Positions 27,177 to 39,143 of a DNA stretch of 64,000 nt are shown here, piece after piece. This DNA comes from Microbacterium oleivorans (GTDB lineage: Bacteria; Actinomycetota; Actinomycetes; Actinomycetales; Microbacteriaceae), in the NCBI RefSeq assembly GCF_001691565.1, contig NZ_MAYO01000002.1, positions 201,376 to 265,375 of the forward strand, written 5' to 3'. The position numbers and the translations under genes were made by a program. The notes below the pieces were generated by a model. That model was not told the DNA's origin, made no database searches, and saw only the letters and a list, made by a program, of their open reading frames with translations. The first letter of the stretch is position 1; every line of letters starts with the position of its first letter.

Positions 27177-28856
27177 GTGTCGGTGACGGCTCGGACCGGC
27201 ACGCACACGGTCGTCCCGGGCTGGCGCGACTGGCGGTCGTGGCAACGACGCATCCGGTTCCTGTGGCGACGTTCGCTGCGGTTCCGGACGCTGTCGGCGA
27301 CGCTGACCCTCACCGCCCTCACCATCCTCGTGGCGCTCGTCTGGATGTCCCTCGCGATCCTGACCGATCTGTACGAGTCCCGTGCGGAACAGGTGCAGGA
27401 TGCCGCGCAACGCGCCACGCAGGCTGCCCAGAGCACGTTCGATGCTGCCGTCGTCGACAGCGACCAGGTCGCGCTCCAGGTCCTGATGGACGAGGTGAGG
27501 CGGGAGATCCTCTCCCGGCAGGCGGGGACCACGATGCTCGCGGTGTTCCGCATCGACGACGAGCCGTCGGCGATCGCCCCGCAGAACTTCGAGGCGGGCG
27601 GGCTCGAGGAGTCGATGATCTCGCCGGAGCTCCGCGAAAGCGTGCGGCTGTCCGCCGACCGGCAGTGGTGGCAGTCCATCGGGCTCCCCGAGGCCGATGG
27701 CGGCGAGACGCCCGGGATCATCGTCGGACAGCAGCTGATCGTGCCCGAAGCGGGTGCCTACGAGGTCTACTTCGCCTACGATCTGGGCTCCGAAGCGCAG
27801 ACGCTCCAGTTCGTGCAGGTGACCCTGTGGGTGGTCGGCGCCGCTCTTCTCGTGCTCATCGGAGGGATCTCGCTCTTCGTGCTGAGGTCGGTGACCGTGC
27901 CCATCGCGCAGGCCGCCGAGACGAGCGCCAAACTCGCCGCGGGCGACCTCGCCGTGCGCCTCCCGGTCCGCGGCGAGGACGAGTTCGCGACCCTCGGCCG
28001 CTCTTTCAACGCGATGGCCGACAGCATCGAGGGGCAGATCAAGGAGCTCGCCGAGTTGTCACTCGTGCAGCAGCGTTTCGTCTCCGACGTCTCGCACGAG
28101 CTCCGCACCCCGCTCACGACCATCCGCCTCGCGGCCGACATGATCAACGACCAGCGCGACGAGTTCGACCCCTCGACCGCTCGCGCCGCCGAGCTGCTGC
28201 ATGCGCAGGTGCAGCGATTCGAGGTGCTCCTCGGCGACCTGCTCGAGATCAGCAGGTACGACGCGGGGTCGGTTCAGCTCGAGCTCGAGGCGACGAGCCT
28301 CGCGCACCTCGCCGAGGACACGATCGAGTCGATGGCCCAGCTCGCGGAGCAGCACGGCAGCGACGTCCGACTGGTGGCGCCCGGCGGCTATTCGCCGGTG
28401 GAGATGGATCCGCGCCGCATTCGCCGCATCGTCCGGAACCTGCTCGGCAACGCGATCGAGCACGGCGAGGGCCGTCCGATCGTCGTAACCGTCGACAGCG
28501 ATCAGCGCGCCGTCGCCCTGGGGGTGCGCGATTTCGGACTGGGCATGAGCGACGCGGACACCGAGCGGGTCTTCGACCGGTTCTGGCGCGCCGACCCGTC
28601 TCGGCGCCGGACGATCGGCGGCACGGGCCTCGGGCTCTCGATCGCGCTGGGGGACGCGCGCCTGCACGGCGGCACGCTCGAGGTGTGGTCCGAACTGGGG
28701 GGCGGGAGCCATTTCGTGCTGACTCTTCCCCGCCGGGTGGGGGAGCACCTCACCGGCGGATCGCCCATCGAACTCGACCCGCGCGACGACGCCGCGCTCG
28801 GAGAGCTCGGGCTCACCCAACCCATCACCCTGCCACCGCGGGAGGAGAGATCATGA
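27177..28856 (+). CDS. mtrB: Sensor histidine kinase MtrB
   Basis: A 559-residue membrane kinase. A first TM helix lies at about 40-62, then an extracellular sensor of about 150 residues, a second TM at about 215-240, HAMP, HisKA with VSDVSHELRTPLTT, and HATPase with the N-box NLLGNAIEHG and GGTGLGLSIA. It phosphorylates MtrA. GTG 27177 is preceded by GGAGG (27163-27167). The last codons overlap the lpqB start (ATGA). Confidence 0.95.
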   Translation: MSVTARTGTHTVVPGWRDWRSWQRRIRFLWRRSLRFRTLSATLTLTALTILVALVWMSLAILTDLYESRAEQVQDAAQRATQAAQSTFDAAVVDSDQVALQVLMDEVRREILSRQAGTTMLAVFRIDDEPSAIAPQNFEAGGLEESMISPELRESVRLSADRQWWQSIGLPEADGGETPGIIVGQQLIVPEAGAYEVYFAYDLGSEAQTLQFVQVTLWVVGAALLVLIGGISLFVLRSVTVPIAQAAETSAKLAAGDLAVRLPVRGEDEFATLGRSFNAMADSIEGQIKELAELSLVQQRFVSDVSHELRTPLTTIRLAADMINDQRDEFDPSTARAAELLHAQVQRFEVLLGDLLEISRYDAGSVQLELEATSLAHLAEDTIESMAQLAEQHGSDVRLVAPGGYSPVEMDPRRIRRIVRNLLGNAIEHGEGRPIVVTVDSDQRAVALGVRDFGLGMSDADTERVFDRFWRADPSRRRTIGGTGLGLSIALGDARLHGGTLEVWSELGGGSHFVLTLPRRVGEHLTGGSPIELDPRDDAALGELGLTQPITLPPREERS

Positions 28857-30529
28857 CCACTCGTCGCACCGTCAGCACGGCGATCGCACTGTTTCTCGCC
28901 CTCGTTCTGACGGCGTGCGCGGGCCTGCCCACGGGAGGCCCCGTCCACGTCGGCAAGGCGATCGACGAGGTCGAGGGCCCGCCGGACTTCTCCTACGTGC
29001 CCAACAGCCCGGTGAAGGACGCCACCCCGCAGCAGATCGTCGAGGGATTCATCGCCGCCGGTTCCGGGCCACGCGGCAACTGGAAGGTCGCACAGGAGTT
29101 CCTGACGACGACGTTCCGTCAGAAGTGGCAGCCGCAGGCGGGTGTCACGGTATACGCGCCCGGTGAGAGTTCGATCTCGTCGTCCGTCGAGAACGAACTC
29201 GTGTTCAGCGTCGAGCCGGTCGCGACCGTCGATGCGACCGGCTCCTACCGGCCGGCCGACCGCGGCCGCATCCCGTTCACCTTCTCCCTCGCGAAGGAGC
29301 GGGGTCAGTGGCGCATCGCCCAGGCCCCGGACGGGATCATCCTCGACGCCAACCGGTTCGGCTCCGTGTTCCAGAGCTACGACCTCTCGTACTTCGACCG
29401 CGGGTGGCGAACGCTCATCCCGGACGTCCGTTGGTTCCCCTCCACCAATCCCGCCACGCGGATCACGGCTGCCCTCGTCTCCGGGTCGCCGAGCCCCTGG
29501 CTGGCGGAATCGGTGCGATCGGCGTTCACCGGCGAGGTGACGCTGACCCAGCCGTCCGTCCCGGTGGAGTCCGGGACCGCACAGATCTCGTTCGACCCGT
29601 CGATCCGCGATCTGAACCGCGAAACCCTGGCACGCATGAAGACCCAGCTCGAGGCGAGCCTGGCGGGAGCGGGCATCCTCGACGTGCAGATGCTGGTCGG
29701 CGATGAGCCCCTCGACGTGACGGCACGCACCACGAGGTCCACGGCGGTGGACGCGCGTCCACTCGTCCTGCGCGACGGGGCGTTCGGCTTCCTCTCGGGG
29801 AACGACATCGAGAAGGTCGCGGGTCTCGGCGAGGCATTGGACGATGCGGATCCCGACGCCGTCGAGACGGATGCCGCGCGCACGACGGCCGCGGTGCGCA
29901 CCGGGAGCGGCGCCATCCTGCGCGTGTCCGCCGACGGCACGCAGACGCAGCTCGACACCCGTGCGGGAATGACGGCGCCCACCATCGACACGTTCGGATA
30001 CATCTGGACGGTGCCCGAGGATCAACCCGGCGAGGTCGTCGCCTACGGCCCGGACGGCACTGCGCGGAAGGTCCCGGCGGGCTGGGTCGGCGCGACGGAG
30101 GTCGCGGCGATGCGGGTCTCCCGCGACGGGGCTCGCCTCGCGGCGCTCGTCCGGGCGGGCGGGCAGTGGTCCGTCTGGGTGGCGGGTATCGTCCGCGACG
30201 AAAGCGGTTCCGTGCCCACCTCCCTCGGGCAGCCGCTTCCGGTGGCGAACCTCAGCGGCCGGGGCATCGACCTGTCGTGGATCGACGGGGCGACCATCGC
30301 GATCGTGTACGTCGACGGTCAGCAGCGGGTCATCCGCGAGCAGACGGTCGGCGGGCAAGGGACGGAGGTCAGAGGCCCCGACGGCGTCGTCGCGATCTCG
30401 GGTGGCAACCAGAGCGGGAGCGTCTTCCTGCTCACCGAGGACGGGAGCCTGTACGCGCAGCGCGGATCGTGGCAGATCCTCGCGTCGGATGTGAGCGTCC
30501 TCGCGGAGCAGCAGGGCCTGCCCGGCTGA
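28853..30529 (+). CDS. lpqB: Lipoprotein LpqB, MtrAB-associated
   Basis: A 558-residue lipoprotein with a signal peptide ending in the lipobox LTAC-A (Cys about 22), then a GerMN-type domain in the first half and a beta-propeller-like LpqB domain in the second (GYIWTVPEDQPG, RGIDLSWIDG). In mycobacteria LpqB interacts with the MtrB sensor domain and modulates MtrA phosphorylation. The ATG overlaps the mtrB stop by 4 nt, supporting a single operon mtrA-mtrB-lpqB. Confidence 0.95.
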   Translation: MTTRRTVSTAIALFLALVLTACAGLPTGGPVHVGKAIDEVEGPPDFSYVPNSPVKDATPQQIVEGFIAAGSGPRGNWKVAQEFLTTTFRQKWQPQAGVTVYAPGESSISSSVENELVFSVEPVATVDATGSYRPADRGRIPFTFSLAKERGQWRIAQAPDGIILDANRFGSVFQSYDLSYFDRGWRTLIPDVRWFPSTNPATRITAALVSGSPSPWLAESVRSAFTGEVTLTQPSVPVESGTAQISFDPSIRDLNRETLARMKTQLEASLAGAGILDVQMLVGDEPLDVTARTTRSTAVDARPLVLRDGAFGFLSGNDIEKVAGLGEALDDADPDAVETDAARTTAAVRTGSGAILRVSADGTQTQLDTRAGMTAPTIDTFGYIWTVPEDQPGEVVAYGPDGTARKVPAGWVGATEVAAMRVSRDGARLAALVRAGGQWSVWVAGIVRDESGSVPTSLGQPLPVANLSGRGIDLSWIDGATIAIVYVDGQQRVIREQTVGGQGTEVRGPDGVVAISGGNQSGSVFLLTEDGSLYAQRGSWQILASDVSVLAEQQGLPG

Positions 30530-30618
30530 TCCTCCTCCACAGGACGCCTTCGGGGGCGCGCGCCCGCAGAGTGGTGCGGCGATCGCCGCGGAGGTCCGTC
30601 GGCGAGCACCGTGGGAGG

Positions 30619-31293
30619 ATGCCGCAACCCATGGAAACCCGCACTCCGTCACCTCTGCGACGTGCGGTCACGGAGGCCCTCGCCGTCGTGTTCCCCGTCT
30701 GCTGCGCGGGGTGCGACCTTCCGGATCTCGATCTCTGCGATCCGTGCAGCGCCGCGCTCCGCCCCGAGCCTCGTTCCCGCCGCCTCGAGGGCGGCCTCGA
30801 CGTGCGCAGCGCCCTCGTCTTCGACGGTGTGCCTGCCCGGGTCATCCGTGCCTTCAAAGAGGACGGGCGCACATCGCTCGCGGCGCAGCTCGGCGGCGCC
30901 CTGCGCGGTGCGTGGCCTCCCGGGACGGAGGCCGTCCCGGTGCCCGTTCCCACCACCCGGTCGTCGATGCGGCGACGAGGATATTCGCCGGTCGCCCTGG
31001 CCTGCCGACGGGCGGGCTGGCACCCCTGCGGTCTGTTGCGCGTCACCCGTTCGACCGCTGATCAACGCGCCCTCGGCCGCGACGAACGCGCCGCGAATCT
31101 TGCGGGCGTGATGACGGTGGACCGCCGCGCAGCGGCACGTCTCGCCGGGCGCAGCGTCGTGCTCGTCGATGATGTGGTGACGACGGGAGCGACCCTCTCG
31201 GAGGCGGCCCGGGCTCTGTTCGAGGCGGGCGTGCACGTGGCGGGGGCCGTCACGATCGCCTCGACGCCGCGTCGGAGCGCGTCCCGGGGGTGA
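30619..31293 (+). CDS. ComF-family phosphoribosyltransferase-like protein
   Basis: A protein of about 224 residues with an N-terminal zinc-finger-like pair (FPVCCAGCDLPDLDLCDPC) and a PRTase fold ending in the PRPP-binding loop SVVLVDDVVTTGATL. ComF relatives take part in DNA uptake or recombination in competent bacteria; in actinobacteria the gene is a conserved neighbour of lpqB and hpf and its role is unclear. The start is ambiguous: GGAGG (30614-30618) is too close to ATG 30619 and 12 nt from ATG 30631, which would remove four residues. Confidence 0.85.
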   Translation: MPQPMETRTPSPLRRAVTEALAVVFPVCCAGCDLPDLDLCDPCSAALRPEPRSRRLEGGLDVRSALVFDGVPARVIRAFKEDGRTSLAAQLGGALRGAWPPGTEAVPVPVPTTRSSMRRRGYSPVALACRRAGWHPCGLLRVTRSTADQRALGRDERAANLAGVMTVDRRAAARLAGRSVVLVDDVVTTGATLSEAARALFEAGVHVAGAVTIASTPRRSASRG

Positions 31294-31409
31294 AAGCGGA
31301 TTCATCGTGAACAGTCCGTGACACGGCGAGGTGACGGCACTACGGTGGGGGGACACAAGGCGAACCGAGGTCCGCCCTTGACCGGGTGGACCGGAACAAG
31401 GAGGTCACG

Positions 31410-32069
31410 ATGGAGATCAGTATCGTCGGCGTGGGAGTGAGCGTCAGCGACCGATTCCGCTCCGTTGTCGAGGAGAAGTCCGCCCGAATCGAGCACCTTT
31501 CCCCCCGAGCCCAACGGCTCGACATCAAGGTCACGCATCGCGCCTATCACAACGGGGGCCGCGAGGACGAGACCGTCGAGGTCACCCTGACCGGCAAGGG
31601 CCCTGTGGTCCGCGCGGAGGCGGTGGACGGCGACAAGTTCGCCGCTCTCGATCTCGCGATGACCAAGCTCGGCGAGCAGATCCGCCGCGCGAAGGAGAAG
31701 CGCGTCGACCTCCGGAACCACCCCCGCGGCGCGAAGCTCGAGAAGGGCACGGGCACGCTGCAGGGCATCGACGTCCAGCCCGCCTCCGTCGACGTCATCC
31801 GCGCCGTTGCGACGGGCGAAGTCCCGATCATGACCGGGGCCGAGGACGAGGAGGACTACACGCCGGTCGTCATCCGCACCAAGCGATTCGATCCCGAGTG
31901 GATGACCGTCGAAGACGCCGTGGACCGCATGGAACTCGTCGGCCACGACTTCTTCCTCTTCATCGACGCCCGCACCGACCAGCCGAGCGTCGTCTACCGC
32001 CGCAAGGGCTGGGACTACGGCGTGATCTCCCTGACCACCACGGCCGCGCCGGCGGAGCTCGCCTCCTGA
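31410..32069 (+). CDS. hpf: Long-form ribosome hibernation promoting factor
   Basis: A 219-residue protein with an N-terminal S30AE/RaiA domain (1-105) that binds the 30S decoding region. A linker and a C-terminal dimerisation domain (about 155-219, KRFDPEWMTVEDAVDRMELV to GWDYGVISL) join two ribosomes into 100S particles in starved cells. ATG 31410 has the ideal AAGGAGGTCACG upstream. A TACGGT box at 31342-31347 gives a leader of about 60 nt. It lies directly after comF, as in mycobacteria, and has its own terminator. Confidence 0.94.
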   Translation: MEISIVGVGVSVSDRFRSVVEEKSARIEHLSPRAQRLDIKVTHRAYHNGGREDETVEVTLTGKGPVVRAEAVDGDKFAALDLAMTKLGEQIRRAKEKRVDLRNHPRGAKLEKGTGTLQGIDVQPASVDVIRAVATGEVPIMTGAEDEEDYTPVVIRTKRFDPEWMTVEDAVDRMELVGHDFFLFIDARTDQPSVVYRRKGWDYGVISLTTTAAPAELAS

Positions 32070-32087
32070 CCCGTCACGTCCGAACAG

Positions 32088-32121
32088 GAGAGGGTGGATG
32101 CCGCGCGGCATCCACCCTCTC
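32088..32121 (+). terminator. Terminator hairpin after hpf (perfect 34-bp palindrome)
   Basis: GAGAGGGTGGATGCCGC and its exact complement meet with no spacer, 18 nt after the hpf stop, followed by TTCGTCT. It also lies downstream of the convergent serine hydrolase gene and could end both transcripts. Confidence 0.78.
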
Positions 32122-32141
32122 TTCGTCTGGCACGCGGAATC

Positions 32142-32972
32142 TCAGTCGCCCGCGAGCGCGGCCAGGACGCCGTCGCTGAAAGGAGGCCACGCCTCGGCGG
32201 CCCACGGACCGAAGGGGCGGTCCGTCAGTGCGATGAGCGCGGCCCCCGCTCGAGGGTCCACCCAGAGGAATGTGCCGGACTGCCCGAAGTGTCCGAAGGT
32301 CTCGGGGGAGTTGTGGGTGCCCGTCCAGTGCGGGCTCTTGGTCCCGCGGATCTCCAGCCCGAGCCCCCAGTCGTTCTCGGGCTGCTGGCCGAAGCCCGGA
32401 AGGACGCCGCGGCGCCCCGGGAAGGACACGTCGGTCGCGCGCTCGAGCGTCGCGGGGTCGAGCAGACGAGGACGCTGCAACTCCGCGGCGAAGCGCGCCA
32501 GGTCGGCGGTGGAGGACGATCCTCCTGCCGCCGCGGAGTCGCCGATCGAGGTGTGGGCCATCCCGAGCGGCGCGAAGACCGCCTCGTGGGCGTAGGCGTC
32601 GAAGGCGATCCCCGTCTCGGACTCCAGCAGATCCGCGAGGACCTCGAAGCCCGTGTTGGAGTACAGCCGGCGCTCGCCCGGGGCCGCTCGGAGGGTCGAC
32701 GACGAGAAGTCGTACCCGGCGGTGTGGGCCAGGAGGTGCTCCACGGTCGCGCCGGGAGGGCCGGCCGGCTGATCCAGCGACAGGGCGCCCTCCTCGACGG
32801 CGACGAGCGCCGCGTACGCACTGAGGAGTTTCGTCACGGAGGCCAGACGGTAGATCCGGTTCTGATCGCCGGCGGATGCCGCGGTTCGGCCGTCGGCGGC
32901 GACCACCGCGGCCGAGGCGTGCAGAACATCCCAGCGCTGCGAGACGGCGAGGGCGTCATCGAGCGCCGTCAT
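32142..32972 (-). CDS. Serine hydrolase, beta-lactamase family (class C/PBP4*-like)
   Basis: A 276-residue serine hydrolase with the SxxK nucleophile in ASVTK, the YSN motif in LYSNTGFEVL and a C-terminal HFGQSG (HxG) triad element. It has no signal peptide and no membrane helix, so it is probably cytoplasmic or non-classically located. It resembles esterase/peptidase members (EstB, AmpH-like) more than resistance enzymes, and nothing in the sequence argues for drug resistance. The ATG overlaps the stop of the upstream coiled-coil gene by one base (TGATG). Confidence 0.82.
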   Translation of the reverse strand: MTALDDALAVSQRWDVLHASAAVVAADGRTAASAGDQNRIYRLASVTKLLSAYAALVAVEEGALSLDQPAGPPGATVEHLLAHTAGYDFSSSTLRAAPGERRLYSNTGFEVLADLLESETGIAFDAYAHEAVFAPLGMAHTSIGDSAAAGGSSSTADLARFAAELQRPRLLDPATLERATDVSFPGRRGVLPGFGQQPENDWGLGLEIRGTKSPHWTGTHNSPETFGHFGQSGTFLWVDPRAGAALIALTDRPFGPWAAEAWPPFSDGVLAALAGD

Positions 32973-34297
32973 CAGTCGAACATGCCGTCGAGGAGACCGC
33001 CGATGACGAGGCCGCCGAGCAGGCCGCCCGCAAGGCTTCCGCCCCCCATGCCCCCGCCCATGCCGCGTCCGCCGTAGCCACCGTTGCCCCAGTCGTCGGG
33101 GCGCGAGGAGTCGATGTCGCGCTGCGCGAGCTGCAGAGCCTCGCCGGCGAGGTGCGCAGCCCGGCGAGCGAGGCCCATCGCCTCGTCGCGGTCGTCTTCG
33201 CCGATCGCCCCGGCGAAGCGCAGCAGGTCGTTTCGGACGCGTTCGGCTTCGGCCAGTCGGGTGCGGGCATCCGCGCCGATCCAACCTCGGTGACCGGAGA
33301 TGACGCTCCGGGCGACGCCGATCTGGCGATCGGCGTCGTCGATGGCGTGATGCACGTGAGCTTCGGAGGGGACCGGGCGGGCTGCGCGTTCACGAGCCTT
33401 GTCGACGGCGGCGTCGAGCGCCGCGTTGGCCGCGCGCAGTCGGGTGAGCTCGGCGAACGGGTCCGGTTTGCTGCCGGCGGGAGTCAGTGACCGGAGTGCG
33501 GCGTCGAGGTCGGCTGCGGCTGCGGCGACTGCAGGAGTCGACAGCAGGGGCTGCGCGACGATCAGATCATCCCGGGAGTCGTCGACGATCGCGGCGAGTG
33601 TGGATTCGGCGCGGAGCGCCTCGATCTCGAACGTGTCGACGGCCTCGACGAGCGTTCCCGCGCGGCGCGAGGCCTCGATCGCGGTCTCGAGGGCGAGGTT
33701 CGCCTGCTCGCGCTGTCCGGCGTCGCGCCGACGCTCGGACACCTCGGAGCTGTGCTCCGCGAAATCGAGCAGCTGGGCGGCCTCTGCGGCATTGCCCAGA
33801 ACCGTTCGCATCGCGGCGTCGGAGTATCGGGTAGACAAGCGCTCGAGACTCGCGTTCAGCGCGGGAAGCCGGTCACGCAGCCGGGCCACGTCACTGCGGA
33901 TGCCGGCGATGATCTCCGGTGCGCGACGCGCGCGGGCGATCGACTCGGCCAGCGTTTCGGTGCGGTCATCCAACAGGTCCTCGGCCCACTCGCACAGCTG
34001 CACGATCCGAGCGTTGCGCGTGCGCAGCTCCTCGGGGGTGTCGGGGATCTCGTCGTGGTTCAGTTGATGCAGATGGAATGCCTCGCCGAGATGCTGTCGA
34101 ACGGCAGCCAGCGCCTCGCGGAGGTCCTTCGTCGCGTCGTGCCCGAGCTCGATCTCCGCATACGCGAGTTCGTCGTCCGTCACGCGGATGCGCTCGTCGG
34201 CGGCGACCAGTGCGGCCCCCGCCTTCCGGCCGAGTTCGGCATCCTGTGCCTCGATCTCCGCGTCTTCGCGCTTGCGCCTGCCCCAGAAACCCGCCAT
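32972..34297 (-). CDS. Coiled-coil protein with Gly-rich C terminus, function unknown
   Basis: A 441-residue protein, almost entirely charged helices: heptad-like segments at about 10-60, 110-210 and 260-390, with many Arg/Glu/Ala. It then has a Gly/Tyr-rich stretch (about 400-418) and a short hydrophobic Gly/Leu tail ([16 protein letters not shown]). This resembles the C-terminal part of actinobacterial TPM-domain proteins but lacks the TPM domain and any signal peptide. The tail may sit in or on the membrane. A minus-strand TAAGAT box lies 7 nt before ATG 34297, so the mRNA is probably leaderless. It is co-transcribed with the serine hydrolase. Confidence 0.65.
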   Translation of the reverse strand: MAGFWGRRKREDAEIEAQDAELGRKAGAALVAADERIRVTDDELAYAEIELGHDATKDLREALAAVRQHLGEAFHLHQLNHDEIPDTPEELRTRNARIVQLCEWAEDLLDDRTETLAESIARARRAPEIIAGIRSDVARLRDRLPALNASLERLSTRYSDAAMRTVLGNAAEAAQLLDFAEHSSEVSERRRDAGQREQANLALETAIEASRRAGTLVEAVDTFEIEALRAESTLAAIVDDSRDDLIVAQPLLSTPAVAAAAADLDAALRSLTPAGSKPDPFAELTRLRAANAALDAAVDKARERAARPVPSEAHVHHAIDDADRQIGVARSVISGHRGWIGADARTRLAEAERVRNDLLRFAGAIGEDDRDEAMGLARRAAHLAGEALQLAQRDIDSSRPDDWGNGGYGGRGMGGGMGGGSLAGGLLGGLVIGGLLDGMFD

Positions 34298-34476
34298 GCG
34301 CCCGATCTTACGGGCCGACGGATGCCGGCGGTCCGTCACCGGCCCGGGGATGGCGACGTCTCCAGCAACCTCGTAGGTCACGGGCGGATAACATGGCGAT
34401 GTATGTCTGCGCGTCCTGCGCACCGGCATCCCGACATCGCTCGTCGGAATGCCGAATCGACAGATGGAGAACCTCC

Positions 34477-37260
<2,784 letters not shown>

Positions 37261-37265
37261 GGGCG

Positions 37266-37315
37266 GGCCGACGGGCGCCGGGCGGTCCACGGACCCGTCA
37301 TTGGCCCCGTCGGCC
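37266..37315 (+). terminator. Possible terminator after secA
   Basis: Ten-bp arms GGCCGACGGG (37266-37275) and CCCGTCGGCC (37306-37315) enclose a 30-nt loop, 6 nt beyond the secA stop. The loop is long, so this is weaker than the other terminators here. Confidence 0.4.
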
Positions 37316-37320
37316 TTCGC

Positions 37321-37326
37321 TATCCT
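37321..37326 (+). promoter_or_regulatory. TATCCT -10 box, aminotransferase gene
   Basis: TATCCT lies 6 nt before ATG 37333, consistent with a leaderless transcript. Confidence 0.5.
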
Positions 37327-37332
37327 GAACCG

Positions 37333-38556
37333 ATGACCCCGCGTACCCTCGATCAGTCATCCAAGCTCAAGGACGTCCTGTACGAGATCCGCGGTGCCGC
37401 CCTGGTCGAGGCCGACCGGCTGCAGGACGAGGGTCACACGATCCTCAAGCTGAACACCGGGAATCCGGCGATCTTCGGGTTCGAGGCGCCGTTCCAGATC
37501 GTGCGCGACATGATCGAGGCCGTGCCGCAGGCGCACGGCTACTCGGATTCGCGCGGCATCATGTCCGCGCGTCGTGCCGTCGTCTCGCGGTACGAGGAGG
37601 AGCCGGGTTTCCCCAAGTTCGACCCCGACGACGTGTACCTCGGCAACGGGGTGTCCGAGCTCATCACCATGACGATGCAGGCCCTGCTCGACGAGGGCGA
37701 CGAGGTCCTCATCCCGGCACCCGACTACCCGCTGTGGACGGCGATGACGAGCCTCGCCGGCGGAACTCCGGTGCACTACGTCGCCGACGGTGAGAACGGC
37801 TGGCAGCCCGACCTCGACGACATCCGCGCGAAGGTGACCCCTCGCACGAAGGCGATCGTCGTCATCAACCCGAACAACCCCACCGGCGCCGTCTACACCC
37901 GCGAGGTGCTCCGGGGGATCGTCGAGATCGCCCGCGAGAACGATCTCCTGCTGCTGTCCGACGAGATCTACGATCGGATCCTCTTCGACGGCGCGACGCA
38001 CATCCCGCTCGCCACCCTCGCGCCCGATCTGCTGTGCCTGACCTACAACGGACTGTCGAAGACCTACCGCGTCGCCGGGTACCGGTCCGGATGGATGGTC
38101 ATCACCGGGCCGAAGAAGCACGCAGCCGGTTTCCTCGAGGGCATCCAACTCCTCGCGTCCACTCGGTTGTGCCCCAATGTCCCGGCCCAGTTCGCCGTGC
38201 AGGCCGCCCTCTCGGGAGTCCAGTCGATCGACGCGCTCATCGCCCCGACAGGCCGCCTGCACGAGCAGCGCGACGCGGCCTGGGAGGGTCTGACCGCCAT
38301 CCCCGGCGTCACCTGCGTCAAGCCGCAGGGCGCCCTCTACGCCTTCCCCCGCCTCGACCCCGAGGTGCACGAGATCCACGACGACGCCAAGTTCGTCTAC
38401 GACTTCCTCGTCGCAGAGCACGTGCTCCTGGTCCAGGGGACCGGGTTCAACTGGCCGATACCCGATCACTTCCGGATCGTCACGTTGCCGGAGGCCCGCG
38501 TGCTCACCGAGGCGATCGAGCGCCTCGGGAACTTCCTCTCGTCGTACCGCCAGTAG
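37333..38556 (+). CDS. PLP-dependent aminotransferase, class I/II (alanine aminotransferase AlaA-like)
   Basis: A 407-residue fold-type I aminotransferase. Visible are the GNPAIFGF substrate segment, NPNNPTGAVY, the DEIYDRILFDG motif, the PLP lysine in LSKTYRVAGYRSGWM and the C-terminal FRIVTLPE arginine region. The sequence is of the AlaA/Alt type, which makes alanine from pyruvate and glutamate, and the opening KLKDVLYEIRG is typical of that group. Substrate preference is inferred. It stands alone between secA and the convergent Rv3235-like gene. Confidence 0.85.
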   Translation: MTPRTLDQSSKLKDVLYEIRGAALVEADRLQDEGHTILKLNTGNPAIFGFEAPFQIVRDMIEAVPQAHGYSDSRGIMSARRAVVSRYEEEPGFPKFDPDDVYLGNGVSELITMTMQALLDEGDEVLIPAPDYPLWTAMTSLAGGTPVHYVADGENGWQPDLDDIRAKVTPRTKAIVVINPNNPTGAVYTREVLRGIVEIARENDLLLLSDEIYDRILFDGATHIPLATLAPDLLCLTYNGLSKTYRVAGYRSGWMVITGPKKHAAGFLEGIQLLASTRLCPNVPAQFAVQAALSGVQSIDALIAPTGRLHEQRDAAWEGLTAIPGVTCVKPQGALYAFPRLDPEVHEIHDDAKFVYDFLVAEHVLLVQGTGFNWPIPDHFRIVTLPEARVLTEAIERLGNFLSSYRQ

Positions 38557-38562
38557 CGCGCC

Positions 38563-39000
38563 TCACAGGAGCGCGAGGGACGTCGCGCGCCAGCGGCCGT
38601 CCCACCCCTCGAGGCGCATCGCGATGGCGCGCGTCCGCACGGGACCGCTGACGACCACGACCGCCTCAAGCGCACCGTCCGACGGTTCGCACGTGCGCTC
38701 GGTCAGGATCTGATGCGCGGGTCGAACAGCGGCGACACCGCGGGCACTTCGCGCCCGCGCGGACAGGTTCGCGCGGGTGACGAGAGCGCGGTACGCATCC
38801 TCGCCGAGCCATCGTGCGAGCTGGTCCACGTCGCGGACGCCGGCGAGCACCTCCAGGACACCGATCGTCAGGTTCTTCACCAGCGGTAGCGGGTCGGGGA
38901 GCTCGCTCGACGATGTGCGTTGCGGTGCGAAATACTCCGCGACCTCGAGGGAGCTTCCGGACCGCGGGATGCGGATGTCTTCGGTGGCGGCGAGGGCCAT
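38563..39000 (-). CDS. Rv3235-family small protein
   Basis: A 145-residue protein with a conserved core: PLVKNLTIGVLEVLAGVRDVDQLARWLGEDAYRALVTR in outline, followed by a beta-rich end (EAVVVVSGPVRTRAIAMRLE, RWRATSLALL). It matches the actinobacterial Rv3235 family found near secA. The function is unknown; the fold suggests an NTF2-like or helical-plus-beta domain. ATG 39000 has AGAGGA 7 nt upstream. It is convergent with the aminotransferase (6 nt apart) and divergent from the gene at 39144. Confidence 0.7.
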   Translation of the reverse strand: MALAATEDIRIPRSGSSLEVAEYFAPQRTSSSELPDPLPLVKNLTIGVLEVLAGVRDVDQLARWLGEDAYRALVTRANLSARARSARGVAAVRPAHQILTERTCEPSDGALEAVVVVSGPVRTRAIAMRLEGWDGRWRATSLALL

Positions 39001-39130
39001 GTCGATTCCTCTCGGGCGACAGGTGTCTGCGGGGCGTGTGAACGGCACGAGTACAACACACGCGGGAGCGACGCTGGATGAGAATACTCCAACCTGTGGA
39101 CAAAGGCGGCGGCCCGACGTCTCCGTCCTC

Positions 39131-39136
39131 TACTGT
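39131..39136 (+). promoter_or_regulatory. TACTGT -10 box, gene at 39144
   Basis: TACTGT lies 7 nt before GTG 39144 and fixes that start in preference to the longer open frame from 39078. Confidence 0.45.
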
Positions 39137-39143
39137 CGCGTGG

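Noticed and set aside
32142..32972. Beta-lactamase conferring drug resistance
   Set aside because: The family fold is right, but there is no signal peptide and the motif context fits esterase or peptidase members; resistance is not supported.
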